From NCBI GenBank assembly GCA_021773035.1, contig JAJFKU010000069.1, positions 1-64,000 on the forward strand: DNA of 64,000 nt, in the 5' to 3' direction. Origin of the DNA: Woeseiaceae bacterium. GTDB taxonomy: Bacteria > Pseudomonadota > Gammaproteobacteria > Steroidobacterales > Woeseiaceae. How positions within the stretch are numbered: the first letter of the stretch is position 1; each line of letters begins with the position of its first letter. The notes under the pieces are model-generated. The model saw only the letters and a list, made by a program, of their open reading frames with translations, did no database searches and was not told where the DNA came from. Both the position numbers and the translations under genes were made by a program. Below are positions 26,567 through 34,840 of this stretch, in pieces.

Positions 26567-27851
26567 ACAGTTCCTGGGCGGGAAACTGGGTAATTACTCT
26601 GCAGCCGTCTGCTGTGACCACAACTTCCTCCTCGATTCGAGCGGCACCGTTTCCATCGGCCGCTGGGCAATATGTTTCCAAAGCAAAGACCATTCCTTCC
26701 TGCAACTCGAACGGATTCTCGAAAGACACAAGTCGACTGATGATGGGTCGCTCGTGCAACGCCAATCCAAGCCCATGCCCAAACTGCAGGCCAAAGGCTT
26801 CCATTTCACTATCGAACCCGAACTCCTCAGCTTTCGGCCAAAGAGCGGCGATTTTGTCAGTAGTGACTCCAGGTCGAACCATGTTGATGGCAGCGTCTAT
26901 CCAATCACGCGCTTGTTTGTATGCGTCGTCTTGTGCGGGTGTTGAGAAGCCCACATTTAGCGTTCGGTAGTAGCATGTCCGGTAGCCCATATAGGACTGA
27001 ATGATGTCAAAAAATGCTTGATCGCCGGGTCGGTACATTCGGTCCGTAAAATTGTGAGGGTGTGGAGCACACCTTTCACCCGATACTGCATTGATGGCTT
27101 CAACGTCGTCCGAGCCGGCTTCGTATAGCACCTTGTTTGCCAGGGCGACCATCTCGTTTTCCCTCGCACCGGGCTTCAAGTTTTCAGCGATCTGTTGGTA
27201 GGCTCCGTCGACCATTGCGGCGGAGGTGTTCAACAATACAATCTCATCCATACTCTTGATTTGACGAGCATCCAAAAACACCTGCTGCGCATCGCGTACA
27301 TCTAGGCCTACTTCAAGTAGGGCGAATAGCATTGGCGGTTCGGCAATGTCGACGCCTAATGGCATGTCAGCTACGCCCTCGGCCTTGAGGAGATCGTATA
27401 TTTCTCTCGCCGCATTCTTGAAAAGACCTGCGTCTGGCGGAACGGAGCCCCTGAGACCCAACATGCCGGCTTTACAGTGATCCGTTTTCAGCCAGGGGGC
27501 ATATAGCCTGTGATGAGCAGCTGCAGAACCAAAGTCCCACAGATATGGATTCGAGTTCCCCGTAAACAGGGCATATCGGCAGATTTTGTCACGCGACCAC
27601 TCCCCGATAACACTGCTCGTCAGGTATCGAATGTTGTTGTTATCGAAGCACAAGACAGCACCGAGCTCTGACGCCTCAAGGGCCTTTTGCGCTCGCGCTA
27701 CGCGATACTTGTGCAATCGACGAAAATCGACGCGCTCTTCAAAGTCCACATTGGTTCGCCCCGGCGAGGCTATAGGCCTGTCCCATGTCCAACGAGGCTC
27801 TATGTCCTCCGGCAAGATGATGGTCGGCTCGGTGCTTTGAATCTGCGCCAT
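26547..27851 (-). CDS. M24-family (creatinase/DddP-like) hydrolase or lyase
   Basis: The 434-residue protein has the pita-bread fold with an N-terminal creatinase-like domain. Its length and style resemble Xaa-Pro peptidase-like enzymes such as the DMSP lyase DddP. Of the five metal ligands, the first Asp (FFDIIQSYMGY), the His (FGHGLGLALHERP) and both Glu (FALETYCPA, RIEEEVVVT) are seen. The second Asp, normally three residues before Arg-Thr, is replaced by Cys in YRTCYYRTL. A metal-free creatinase-type or altered-metal chemistry is therefore possible. The ATG at 27851 has AAGGA 5 bases upstream. It is the first gene of the operon under operator D. Confidence 0.8.
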   Translation of the reverse strand: MAQIQSTEPTIILPEDIEPRWTWDRPIASPGRTNVDFEERVDFRRLHKYRVARAQKALEASELGAVLCFDNNNIRYLTSSVIGEWSRDKICRYALFTGNSNPYLWDFGSAAAHHRLYAPWLKTDHCKAGMLGLRGSVPPDAGLFKNAAREIYDLLKAEGVADMPLGVDIAEPPMLFALLEVGLDVRDAQQVFLDARQIKSMDEIVLLNTSAAMVDGAYQQIAENLKPGARENEMVALANKVLYEAGSDDVEAINAVSGERCAPHPHNFTDRMYRPGDQAFFDIIQSYMGYRTCYYRTLNVGFSTPAQDDAYKQARDWIDAAINMVRPGVTTDKIAALWPKAEEFGFDSEMEAFGLQFGHGLGLALHERPIISRLVSFENPFELQEGMVFALETYCPAADGNGAARIEEEVVVTADGCRVITQFPAQELFVANKY

Positions 27852-27885
27852 GATTATCCTTTTTGGAACGCTTGTGCGGCAAAAT

Positions 27886-27899
27886 TGCAAACGTGTGCA
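27886..27899. promoter_or_regulatory. LacI-family operator D
   Basis: TGCAAACGTGTGCA lies 35 bases before the M24 gene start, the head of the ten-gene operon that ends in the LacI gene. It is identical to operator A. This gives the likely autoregulatory loop. Confidence 0.78.
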
Positions 27900-28086
27900 G
27901 ACATCGTAGTGCAACAACACGAAATTATCAAGCCAAGGGCGATCTAAGGATGCATCGGGTTCACCGGAAATGGTGGCCCCAGTAGCAAGCGATTGTTGTG
28001 AAAGTTAATGAATTAAAGGGTTTTGTCGAGAATCCGGACAATCAAAGGTCTCATGCTTGCGGGATTATGATCATTTTGGTATGGTT

Positions 28087-28100
28087 TGCACACGTCTGCA
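28087..28100. promoter_or_regulatory. LacI-family operator E
   Basis: TGCACACGTCTGCA, the least perfect copy, lies 47 bases before the HIBADH-like gene. It is 201 bases from operator D in the same divergent region, whose remaining bases show no gene. Confidence 0.7.
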
Positions 28101-28147
28101 TCAATGCATCTCGCAGTTGAATCTAGAACCGAAAGGAGAAGAGCAAG

Positions 28148-29125
28148 GTGACAAGGAGTGAAACGCAAGCATTAAGCCTGGGCTGGGTCGGCATGGGCCG
28201 CATGGGATTCCCAATGGCGGAGAGGCTGACGTTAGCGGGGTGTAGTGTTTCGGTTTGGAACAGGACACGCATGAAAGCCGAGCCGCTGGCAGAGCGCGGC
28301 GCTAAGCTGGCCAGTAACTTAGCCGATCTCGCAAACTGCGACATCGTCTTTACGATGGTTTCGACGCAGGATGTATTGCGCGATGTACTGTTTGGATCCA
28401 GTGGTATTTTTTCCGGGAACGCGCGGCCCGCCATGGTGGTCGACTGCTCGAGCATATCGGTTGAGGTATCTGCCGAGATAAGACAGCGGCTTGCCACTTT
28501 TGGAACTGAATTCGTTGCAGCTCCTGTAAGCGGCAATGGCAAATGCGTTAAAGGGGGTAAGCTAAGTATCGTCGCATCGGGCCCGAAGAGTTCTTTTGAG
28601 AAGGTTCGCAGCTTTTTGGAAACAATTGGACCAATGGGCGTCCAGTACGTCGGTGAAGGGGAGCTCTCTCGAGTTGCAAAGATTTGCCACAACGTATTTC
28701 TCGGCGTCGTAACGCAGTCACTGTCTGAATTAACGGTTCTCGCGGAGAAGGCCGGAATTTCGCGAAATGCATTTCATGTATTTATGAACAATAGTGTCAT
28801 GGGCTCGGTGTTCAGCCGTTACAAAGCACCTGCCTTTGTAAACTTGGACTATACGACTACGTTTACGCCCGCACTCATGCAAAAAGATATGGATCTCGGA
28901 TTGTCACTAGGACGAAAATTCGAAGTTCCCATGCCTACCGCTTCAGCGACTCGAGACGTGATACAAGCATCAATGGATGACGGAAACGTCGGTGATGTCG
29001 ATTTTAGCGTTGTCTTCGACTTTGTCGCGAAAAGCGCGGGGCTCGAGCTGAAACCTGAGGACATTCAAGTCAAAACCGGGCTTGAATTGGACGACGCGCC
29101 GGTCGATCAAGCTGTCGGGCAATAG
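28148..29125 (+). CDS. 3-hydroxyisobutyrate dehydrogenase-family oxidoreductase
   Basis: The 325 residues start at a GTG with AAGGAGA upstream. The Rossmann motif GWVGMGRMGFPMAERL at residues 12-27 binds NAD(P). The substrate motif DCSSISVEVSAEI is near 100, PVSGNGKCVKGG near 127, and the catalytic Lys in RVAKICHN near 178. The family oxidises beta-hydroxyacids or reduces their semialdehydes (HIBADH, GlxR, GarR). An extra C-terminal tail of about 30 residues is present. It is regulated with the M24 operon through operators D and E and may feed a semialdehyde to the aldehyde dehydrogenase. Confidence 0.88.
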   Translation: MTRSETQALSLGWVGMGRMGFPMAERLTLAGCSVSVWNRTRMKAEPLAERGAKLASNLADLANCDIVFTMVSTQDVLRDVLFGSSGIFSGNARPAMVVDCSSISVEVSAEIRQRLATFGTEFVAAPVSGNGKCVKGGKLSIVASGPKSSFEKVRSFLETIGPMGVQYVGEGELSRVAKICHNVFLGVVTQSLSELTVLAEKAGISRNAFHVFMNNSVMGSVFSRYKAPAFVNLDYTTTFTPALMQKDMDLGLSLGRKFEVPMPTASATRDVIQASMDDGNVGDVDFSVVFDFVAKSAGLELKPEDIQVKTGLELDDAPVDQAVGQ

Positions 29126-29138
29126 AGGCACGGATCCA

Positions 29139-29387
29139 ATGCCAACCTACGTATACGAAACGATCCCTGAGAACTCGGAAAGCCCGCCGAGGCAGTTTGA
29201 GGTGTTTCAGCGCATGAGCGAAGAGACGCTAACGCACGACCCGGTTACTGGCGAACCTGTACGGCGAATCATTACGGCTGCTGTCGCCCTGAGACTGCCG
29301 GGCCTGAAGCGCAGTACCGTGGTTAACAAGAGAAGCGCTGCTGCCACAGCGTGTGGCTGCGCCTCGGGTAAGCCGCACAAGCACTAA
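29139..29387 (+). CDS. Small FmdB-like protein lacking the zinc-ribbon cysteines
   Basis: The 82 residues begin MPTYVYET and continue RQFEVFQRMSEETLTHDP and GEPVRRIIT, which match the spacing of the FmdB zinc-ribbon family (MPxYxY...FE...S...L...C..C...RRxI). The metal-binding Cys pairs are absent; the only Cys residues are in a C-terminal CGC. It starts 13 bases after the dehydrogenase gene. The family is often encoded next to amidases. This member probably does not bind zinc in the usual way, so its role is open. Confidence 0.65.
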   Translation: MPTYVYETIPENSESPPRQFEVFQRMSEETLTHDPVTGEPVRRIITAAVALRLPGLKRSTVVNKRSAAATACGCASGKPHKH

Positions 29388-29428
29388 TGACGAATATGTA
29401 GAACTTGTAACTCGTCGGCCGCGTCAAC

Positions 29429-30337
29429 CTACCGCTTCAATCCACAATTTCCGAAAGCTTCTCGCACCGCCGCTTTCTCTTCGTCGGTAAGCTCAAGCAT
29501 TGGTGGTCGCACGGGCCCACTGACCTGGCCTAGTAATTCCTGCCAATACTTGCCAAACGCTTGCGGCTTGTCCGCCGGTCGAGATTGTACGATCGCCTCG
29601 CGCACCGGATTGAGGCTATCCCGAACTCTTCGGGCCTCCTCAAATTTTCCAGCGAAGGCGAGTCGCGTGTATTCGTCCATTCGTTTGTCGTTCTTTGTCT
29701 GCAACTGATAGGGCGGTGACGAACAAAGATAGAGCTTCCAGCCTAGATCCTCGATATTGTCGAGCCACTCATCCTCCGACGATGTTGAGACGTGAATTTT
29801 GTCCCCTACCATATGAGTTAGGCGTACGTACATCTCGCGAGGGACGGAGTACTTTACAGCGACGATGTTAGGGAGCTCGGCAATCCGCGCACACTCCTCC
29901 GGCTGCATTAGATAACCCGAATCTGAGTGGCTCCACATGGCGATACCGATTGTCAGCTTGTCACATAGCGCTTTGTAGTATTGATACAGCACCTCGCCAC
30001 GATCGTGCACGAAACTCAATACAGGCGCATGAACCACGACGTAATCTGCGCCGCAGTTTTGTGCGTGAAGGGCGAGTTCTAAAACCGTATCGAAATTTTG
30101 ATCCGAGACCGAAATGATAACGCCCGCTTTGCCGTCGCACTCGTCAACCGCAATCTCGAAATTACGTTTGCGTTCATCAAGCGACATGGAGAAGAACTCA
30201 CCCTGCTTTCCAGCGATAAACAGTCCCTGAATATCAAGGTCGTCAATCCAGTGGCGGATATTCGAGCGCAGGCCTGCTTCGTTCAGTGAAAGGTCTTCGT
30301 GAAACGGATTGAGTGCAGCGGCCCATATTCCTCGCAT
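29429..30337 (-). CDS. DapA/N-acetylneuraminate-lyase superfamily aldolase or dehydratase
   Basis: The 302-residue TIM-barrel protein keeps the Schiff-base Lys in NIVAVKYSVPRE near residue 155. The usual PYY motif with the catalytic Tyr is replaced by VVHAPVLSF, and the YNVPxRTG loop by AMWSHSDSG. It is therefore a diverged member acting on a substrate different from that of DapA. It converges on the FmdB-like gene and is divergent from the aspartate dehydrogenase-like gene across a 223-base region. Retro-aldol cleavage or dehydration of a 2-oxoacid is expected from the fold. Confidence 0.8.
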   Translation of the reverse strand: MRGIWAAALNPFHEDLSLNEAGLRSNIRHWIDDLDIQGLFIAGKQGEFFSMSLDERKRNFEIAVDECDGKAGVIISVSDQNFDTVLELALHAQNCGADYVVVHAPVLSFVHDRGEVLYQYYKALCDKLTIGIAMWSHSDSGYLMQPEECARIAELPNIVAVKYSVPREMYVRLTHMVGDKIHVSTSSEDEWLDNIEDLGWKLYLCSSPPYQLQTKNDKRMDEYTRLAFAGKFEEARRVRDSLNPVREAIVQSRPADKPQAFGKYWQELLGQVSGPVRPPMLELTDEEKAAVREAFGNCGLKR

Positions 30338-30506
30338 GTTCTCGCGAGCATAGTCTTTTGCATCTAGTTTGGAATATTTGATGACATCGCTTCCTGTTGA
30401 TTAACCTGATTCACGTAGCACCCGAATAAGTACTGGGATTCGAATTTGCCTCGAGACAATACTGGATACTCCAATCGAATGACGTTATCTGGGTATAACA
30501 AAAAAC

Positions 30507-30515
30507 GATATCAGG
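30507..30515. promoter_or_regulatory. Candidate LysR-regulator site, upstream copy
   Basis: GATATCAGG here is the exact inverse of CCTGATATC at 32312-32320, and ACCTGATTTC at 32333-32342 is a third variant. The sites precede the aspartate dehydrogenase-like gene and the second aldehyde dehydrogenase gene, which flank the LysR gene. Evidence is the repeat alone. Confidence 0.4.
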
Positions 30516-30560
30516 TGCCTTTTGCCATGCGATAATGGAAACACCAGAATGGAGAATTAG

Positions 30561-31352
30561 ATGAAAATTGGAATCATTGGCGAAGGGGCCATTGGGGGCT
30601 TCGTTCGGGGTAAGTTACTCGAGAGGGGCCACGAGGTCCCGGCGCTGCTACTGCTCCCCGAGCTTCTGCAACACCGTGGGAAGGAGGAAGGCGGAACGCG
30701 TCTAGTGTCATCCGCATCAGACCTGCCGGATGATATCGATCATATGATCGACTGTGCTGGCCACATGGCATTGAAGTTACATGGGCCAGACATTCTGCGA
30801 CGCGGTATCAATCTGACGACAGTATCTATCGGCGCACTCGCCGACCCGGATCTCTACAATAGTTTGGAGCAGGCTGCAACCGACGGTAATGCAAAGCTAC
30901 AGCTAGTGAGTGGTGCTATTGGCGCGCTTGATTGTTTGCGGGCGGCCTGTGTCGGCAAATTGGAGAGCGTCGTCTATGTCGGCAGAAAACCGCCGCAAAG
31001 CTGGAAAGGATCACCGGCGGAAGAACGCGTGGACCTGGACAATCTTAAAGGCAGCGCCAACATACACTTTGATGGTACAGCTCGTGTCGCGGCCACGGAG
31101 TACCCCAAGAACGCTAATGTCGCCGCTGCGGTCGCTCTTGCCGGGATCGGATTCGATAGAACGAAGGTTCAACTAATCGCCGATCCGAACGTAACCGAGA
31201 ACATCCATGAGATTGAAGCTACAGGCGATTTCGGCCGTTTTTCGTTCGAGATCCGAGGGAATGCACTTCCCGATAATCCACGTAGCTCCGCGCTTGCCGC
31301 GATGAGCGTTGTCAGCAAGCTGGAGCAAGAAGCGCAGAGCATCTGCTTCTAG
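30561..31352 (+). CDS. L-aspartate dehydrogenase-family protein (NadX-like)
   Basis: The 263 residues begin with an NAD-binding GIIGEGAIGGFVRG. SGAIGALDCLRAA and the C-terminal NALPDNPRSSALAAMSV match the aspartate dehydrogenase family, which interconverts an amino acid and 2-oxoacid plus ammonia. The conserved active-site His is in TENIHEIEATGDFG near residue 217. No nadA or nadB is adjacent, and the genes beside it are LysR and an aldehyde dehydrogenase. A catabolic role as an amine or amino-acid dehydrogenase is therefore more likely than NAD synthesis. Confidence 0.85.
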   Translation: MKIGIIGEGAIGGFVRGKLLERGHEVPALLLLPELLQHRGKEEGGTRLVSSASDLPDDIDHMIDCAGHMALKLHGPDILRRGINLTTVSIGALADPDLYNSLEQAATDGNAKLQLVSGAIGALDCLRAACVGKLESVVYVGRKPPQSWKGSPAEERVDLDNLKGSANIHFDGTARVAATEYPKNANVAAAVALAGIGFDRTKVQLIADPNVTENIHEIEATGDFGRFSFEIRGNALPDNPRSSALAAMSVVSKLEQEAQSICF

Positions 31353-31361
31353 GAGTTTACT

Positions 31362-32315
31362 TTGGCTACCCGACACACTCGAATAGTCGATCGCGCGATA
31401 ACTCGACTGAAACTCAAGCAACTCCGACTATTGGTCGCTGTCGGCCGCTACGGCAGCATTCAGAATGCCTCCCGCGAATTGCAAGTTTCGCAGCCGGCCG
31501 CAACGAAGCTGATTCAAGATTTAGAGCAAGACTTCGAAGTGAAGCTGTTTGAGCGCACCAATCGCGGCGTGATTCCGACCGATTTTGGGGACGCATTGAT
31601 CCGCCACGGCAAGCTTATTCTCGCTCAAGTTTCAAATGCCGCACAGGAGCTCGACGATCTGACTGAAGGCAGCAGCGGACGGGTCGTTGTTGGCACGCTA
31701 TTGGCTGCAGCGCCCGATCTGCTACCGAACGCAATTGAGTCAGTGCTTACTGATCGCCCCAACGTGGCAATCAAAGTGGTTGAGGGAACAAACGACGCGC
31801 TGATACCCGCACTCATCTCTGGCGAGATTGACATGATCGTTGGGCGCCTGCCTGCATACAGAACGAGGGCCAAGCTAGTGCAAGAAGAACTATTTGATGA
31901 GCGTGTTGTTGCCGTCGTAGGCAAGCAAAACCCGCTAGCTAAAGTCCGAGCAGCCTCCTTCGAGCAAATCAAGCCATTTGGATGGATCCTCCCACCTCTA
32001 GAAACAACATTGCGCCGGCAGGTTGATCAATTCTTCGTCGGGCAAGACCAATACATCCCTCCGGTGATTCTCGAATCAGTGTGCTACTTGACGAATCGCT
32101 CGCTTCTACAGAAGCGTGACCTAATAGGGCTGATGCCACAGCACGTCGTATCCTATGACATAGCAAATGGCATGCTCGCCAAAGTGGATTGGCAGGTGCC
32201 ATTCGGAAATGGGCCTGTTGGCGTTTCTCATCGGGGACTCGACAGCCTTTCGCCCGCGAGCGCCGAATTTCTCAATGCGCTTCGTCGCGTGGCAAGAAAC
32301 ACGCGAATATCCTGA
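31362..32315 (+). CDS. LysR-family transcriptional regulator
   Basis: The 317-residue protein starts at a TTG with AGGAG 8 bases upstream. Residues 16-75 form the winged helix-turn-helix (LKQLRLLVAVGRYGSIQNAS, AATKLIQDLEQDFEVKLFER). The rest is the inducer-binding domain (VVVGTLLAAAPDLLPNAIES). It lies 9 bases after the aspartate dehydrogenase-like gene and in the same direction, and is followed by the aldehyde dehydrogenase. It probably controls this small cluster and perhaps the divergent DapA-like gene. The inducer is unknown. Confidence 0.92.
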   Translation: MATRHTRIVDRAITRLKLKQLRLLVAVGRYGSIQNASRELQVSQPAATKLIQDLEQDFEVKLFERTNRGVIPTDFGDALIRHGKLILAQVSNAAQELDDLTEGSSGRVVVGTLLAAAPDLLPNAIESVLTDRPNVAIKVVEGTNDALIPALISGEIDMIVGRLPAYRTRAKLVQEELFDERVVAVVGKQNPLAKVRAASFEQIKPFGWILPPLETTLRRQVDQFFVGQDQYIPPVILESVCYLTNRSLLQKRDLIGLMPQHVVSYDIANGMLAKVDWQVPFGNGPVGVSHRGLDSLSPASAEFLNALRRVARNTRIS

Positions 32316-32342
32316 TATCCCATTTTCCGATACCTGATTTCC
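32312..32342. promoter_or_regulatory. Candidate LysR-regulator sites before the second aldehyde dehydrogenase
   Basis: CCTGATATC (32312-32320) overlaps the LysR stop codon, and ACCTGATTTC (32333-32342) follows 21 bases later. Both resemble the inverse of the site at 30507. They sit about 75 bases before the aldehyde dehydrogenase start. Confidence 0.4.
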
Positions 32343-32413
32343 TCTGGTTCACCTAAGCGTATGACAGACTCGCTAGATTCTGATTGTTAGACCACTCAAA
32401 TGGGACATCGGCA

Positions 32414-33850
32414 ATGAGCACTTATCCAGACCTGCACCTCTTTATCAACGGCGAATGGCGCAAGACCGTCGATGACCGTCCCGTCCTCAATCCCGCAACT
32501 GAAAAGGAAATCGGCCGTCTACCTCATGCAGAGAAAAGTGACCTGGACGACGCACTTGAGTCGGCCGAGAAAGGGTTCAGGGTCTGGAGCAAAACGGCAC
32601 CAGTCGAAAGGGCGAACGTGCTGTTAAAGGCCGCTGCACTCATGCGCGAGAGACAAGAGGAAATCGCTACTGCCATTACCGCGGAGCACGGTAAGCCGCT
32701 TGGCCAGGCTCGCCTTGAGGTGATCCGAGGTTGTGAGTTTTTGGAGTGGGATGCGGGCGAAGCTACACGTACCTACGGGCGTGTGATCCCAAGTGCTCCC
32801 GGCGTCCGGTATGTCGTGCACCACCAACCGATCGGTACCGTGGCGGCATTCTCTCCTTGGAATTTTCCAATGAGTCAGCCTTGTCGGAAGGTCGCGGGTG
32901 CGATCGCGTCAGGGTGCTCGATCATTCTCAAGGCGGCCGAAGAGACTCCGGCTGGAGCGCTACACATTGCCAGGGCCCTCCACGACGCCGGTCTTCCTCC
33001 CGGCGTATTGAGCTTGGTGTTCGGATCACCAGCCGAAATCTCGGATCACCTTATTCGACAAGACCAAGTACGACTAGTCGCATTCACCGGCTCTACGGAA
33101 GTTGGCAGGCATCTAACCACTCTGGCATCTGAGCACATGACGCCGGTATTGATGGAGCTGGGCGGTCACGCGCCAGTCATCGTTTGCGAAGACACTGATA
33201 TCGACGCAGCGGCAAACACTGGCGCTATACGAAAAATGCGCAACGCAGGCCAAGTCTGCACTTCTCCTACACGTTTCTTCGTACACGAGAGTATTTTCGA
33301 GGAGTACGCGGAGAAATTCGTTCGGCGGGCGTCCGCGACGATCGTGGGCAATGGCCTTGATCCGGGGGTTGAAATGGGCCCGCTTGCCAACGAGCGACGA
33401 CCGGAAGCGCTAGCGGCGCTCGTCGAGGATGCGCGTAAGTGTGGAGCCGAGGTCCGGACTGGAGGCAACCGAATCGGCAGCCGAGGTTACTTCTTCGAAC
33501 CAACTGTGCTGGTGAACGTTCCTGATTCTGCGCGGGTTATGCAGGAAGAGCCATTCGGGCCGCTGGCCATTATCAACCCTATTGCGTCCTTGGACGACGG
33601 TATTGCAAGAGCTAATGCTGTGCCGTTTGGCCTGGCAGCTTACGGCTTTACCAATCGTGCCGACTACGCGGATCGAATGGCCGAGCGCATTGAGGCTGGC
33701 AACGTGTCAATAAATACGTTGGAAGCATCGCTACCCGAGACACCTTTCGGCGGCGTGAAATCCAGTGGCTACGGTCGCGAAGGCGGCTCGGAGGGCATAC
33801 TCAACTATATGACTGTAAAAAACATCTCTCACAGCTTGTCGATTACTTAG
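32414..33850 (+). CDS. NAD-dependent aldehyde dehydrogenase (succinate-semialdehyde type), second copy
   Basis: The 478-residue enzyme has the catalytic Cys in NAGQVCTSPTRF, the Glu base in MELGGHAP and the cofactor loop AFTGSTEVGR. It differs throughout from the aldehyde dehydrogenase at 25079-26566 and is not a recent duplicate. The ATG at 32414 is preferred to an upstream in-frame start at 32384 because it fits the usual N-terminus (LHLFINGEWR). It follows the LysR gene by 98 bases and probably acts downstream of the aspartate dehydrogenase-like enzyme. Confidence 0.9.
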   Translation: MSTYPDLHLFINGEWRKTVDDRPVLNPATEKEIGRLPHAEKSDLDDALESAEKGFRVWSKTAPVERANVLLKAAALMRERQEEIATAITAEHGKPLGQARLEVIRGCEFLEWDAGEATRTYGRVIPSAPGVRYVVHHQPIGTVAAFSPWNFPMSQPCRKVAGAIASGCSIILKAAEETPAGALHIARALHDAGLPPGVLSLVFGSPAEISDHLIRQDQVRLVAFTGSTEVGRHLTTLASEHMTPVLMELGGHAPVIVCEDTDIDAAANTGAIRKMRNAGQVCTSPTRFFVHESIFEEYAEKFVRRASATIVGNGLDPGVEMGPLANERRPEALAALVEDARKCGAEVRTGGNRIGSRGYFFEPTVLVNVPDSARVMQEEPFGPLAIINPIASLDDGIARANAVPFGLAAYGFTNRADYADRMAERIEAGNVSINTLEASLPETPFGGVKSSGYGREGGSEGILNYMTVKNISHSLSIT

Positions 33851-33953
33851 CCTGGATCTGAACGACAGCGGCGGGCCGGTGGTGCTTCGCTAAACCGATG
33901 TCGCTCGAATACTGGATGGCAACACTACTCTCTTTTCTGGTTGGGAAATTTAA

Positions 33954-34418
33954 ATGTCTTTTCAACAGGCCCTTATGATGTTCCTTAGCTCACTTATGAT
34001 ATCGGCATGCGATTCCAGGCTGCCAACAAGTGCCAATCATGATCCCGACGTGGGTTTCTTTCAATTGATCGAAAAAGAACGACTACAATCACTGATTGAC
34101 GCCGACATGATGGCAGCGGATCGCTTTCATTCGGATGACTTCGAGTTGGTTAGTCCGAGTGGTCGTGTCTATACGAAAGAACAATATTTGGGCGGGATCT
34201 CATCTGGAATATTTGACTACCAGGTCTTCGAACCTGTATCCGATATTCAAGTGAAGGTCCATGTTGGTGCGGCCGTGTTGCGGTACCGGTCAACTATCGA
34301 AATTACCGTGGGCGAGCAATCCTACCCACCAGCGAGTTATTGGCATATCAGCTCACTCGAACTTCGAGACGGACAGTGGCAAGTTGTGTGGTCACAATCG
34401 ACAGCGATCGCCGATTGA
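33954..34418 (+). CDS. SnoaL/DUF4440-like (NTF2-fold) putative lipoprotein
   Basis: The 154-residue protein has a short leader with a lipobox-like MISAC (Cys about residue 19). A nuclear-transport-factor-2-type domain follows: LIDADMMAADRFHSDDFELVSPSGRVYTKEQ and a C-terminal WQVVWSQST. Such domains bind or isomerise small molecules or are structural. The start is uncertain, because a second ATG at residue 8 also works. It is the last gene of the island before a 750-base gene-free stretch. Confidence 0.65.
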   Translation: MSFQQALMMFLSSLMISACDSRLPTSANHDPDVGFFQLIEKERLQSLIDADMMAADRFHSDDFELVSPSGRVYTKEQYLGGISSGIFDYQVFEPVSDIQVKVHVGAAVLRYRSTIEITVGEQSYPPASYWHISSLELRDGQWQVVWSQSTAIAD

Positions 34419-34661
34419 CCTCGTGCGAATTCCATTATCCCTGGCGTTGGCGGCTTTGACCTGTCACGACGACCGACTCTCGGTCGGAGATGGAACAATC
34501 TCAACGCTCAGAATACGGCGCATACACTATCAATGAGTTACGTGCAGAAGTGACGGACTCAGGTTCAGCCGTTCAGAACCCTATCAGCTCTTTAGGTTGT
34601 GCGATTTCAATCGCCGTGGTTACGTGCAGCTTGTCGTGCTCGAATCGCGTGCAACGAATTG

Positions 34662-34762
34662 CGGACACCTATTATTGTCTAAGTGAGCAGCAATGCTTCT
34701 GCAATCAATCACATACAAAAAAAGCGGACAGCTATTAATGTTTTCGGACAGTTATTATTGTC
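34662..34762. repeat. Three CGGACA(S)(Y)TATTA(W)TGT direct repeats
   Basis: Copies at about 34662-34679, 34725-34742 and 34745-34762 share CGGACA, then TATTA and TGT with two or three substitutions. Each also contains an internal GACA...TGTC-like inverted element. Such arrays occur at the ends of Tn7/Tn5053-type transposons as transposase sites, but no transposase gene is nearby. Confidence 0.55.
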
Positions 34763-34840
34763 GGAAATCATTGTGCAATTAGTCGAGGCAAGAACACAGT
34801 AGCTGGCTTGGTCCCAGTGGTGACACCGAAGTCACCATCT

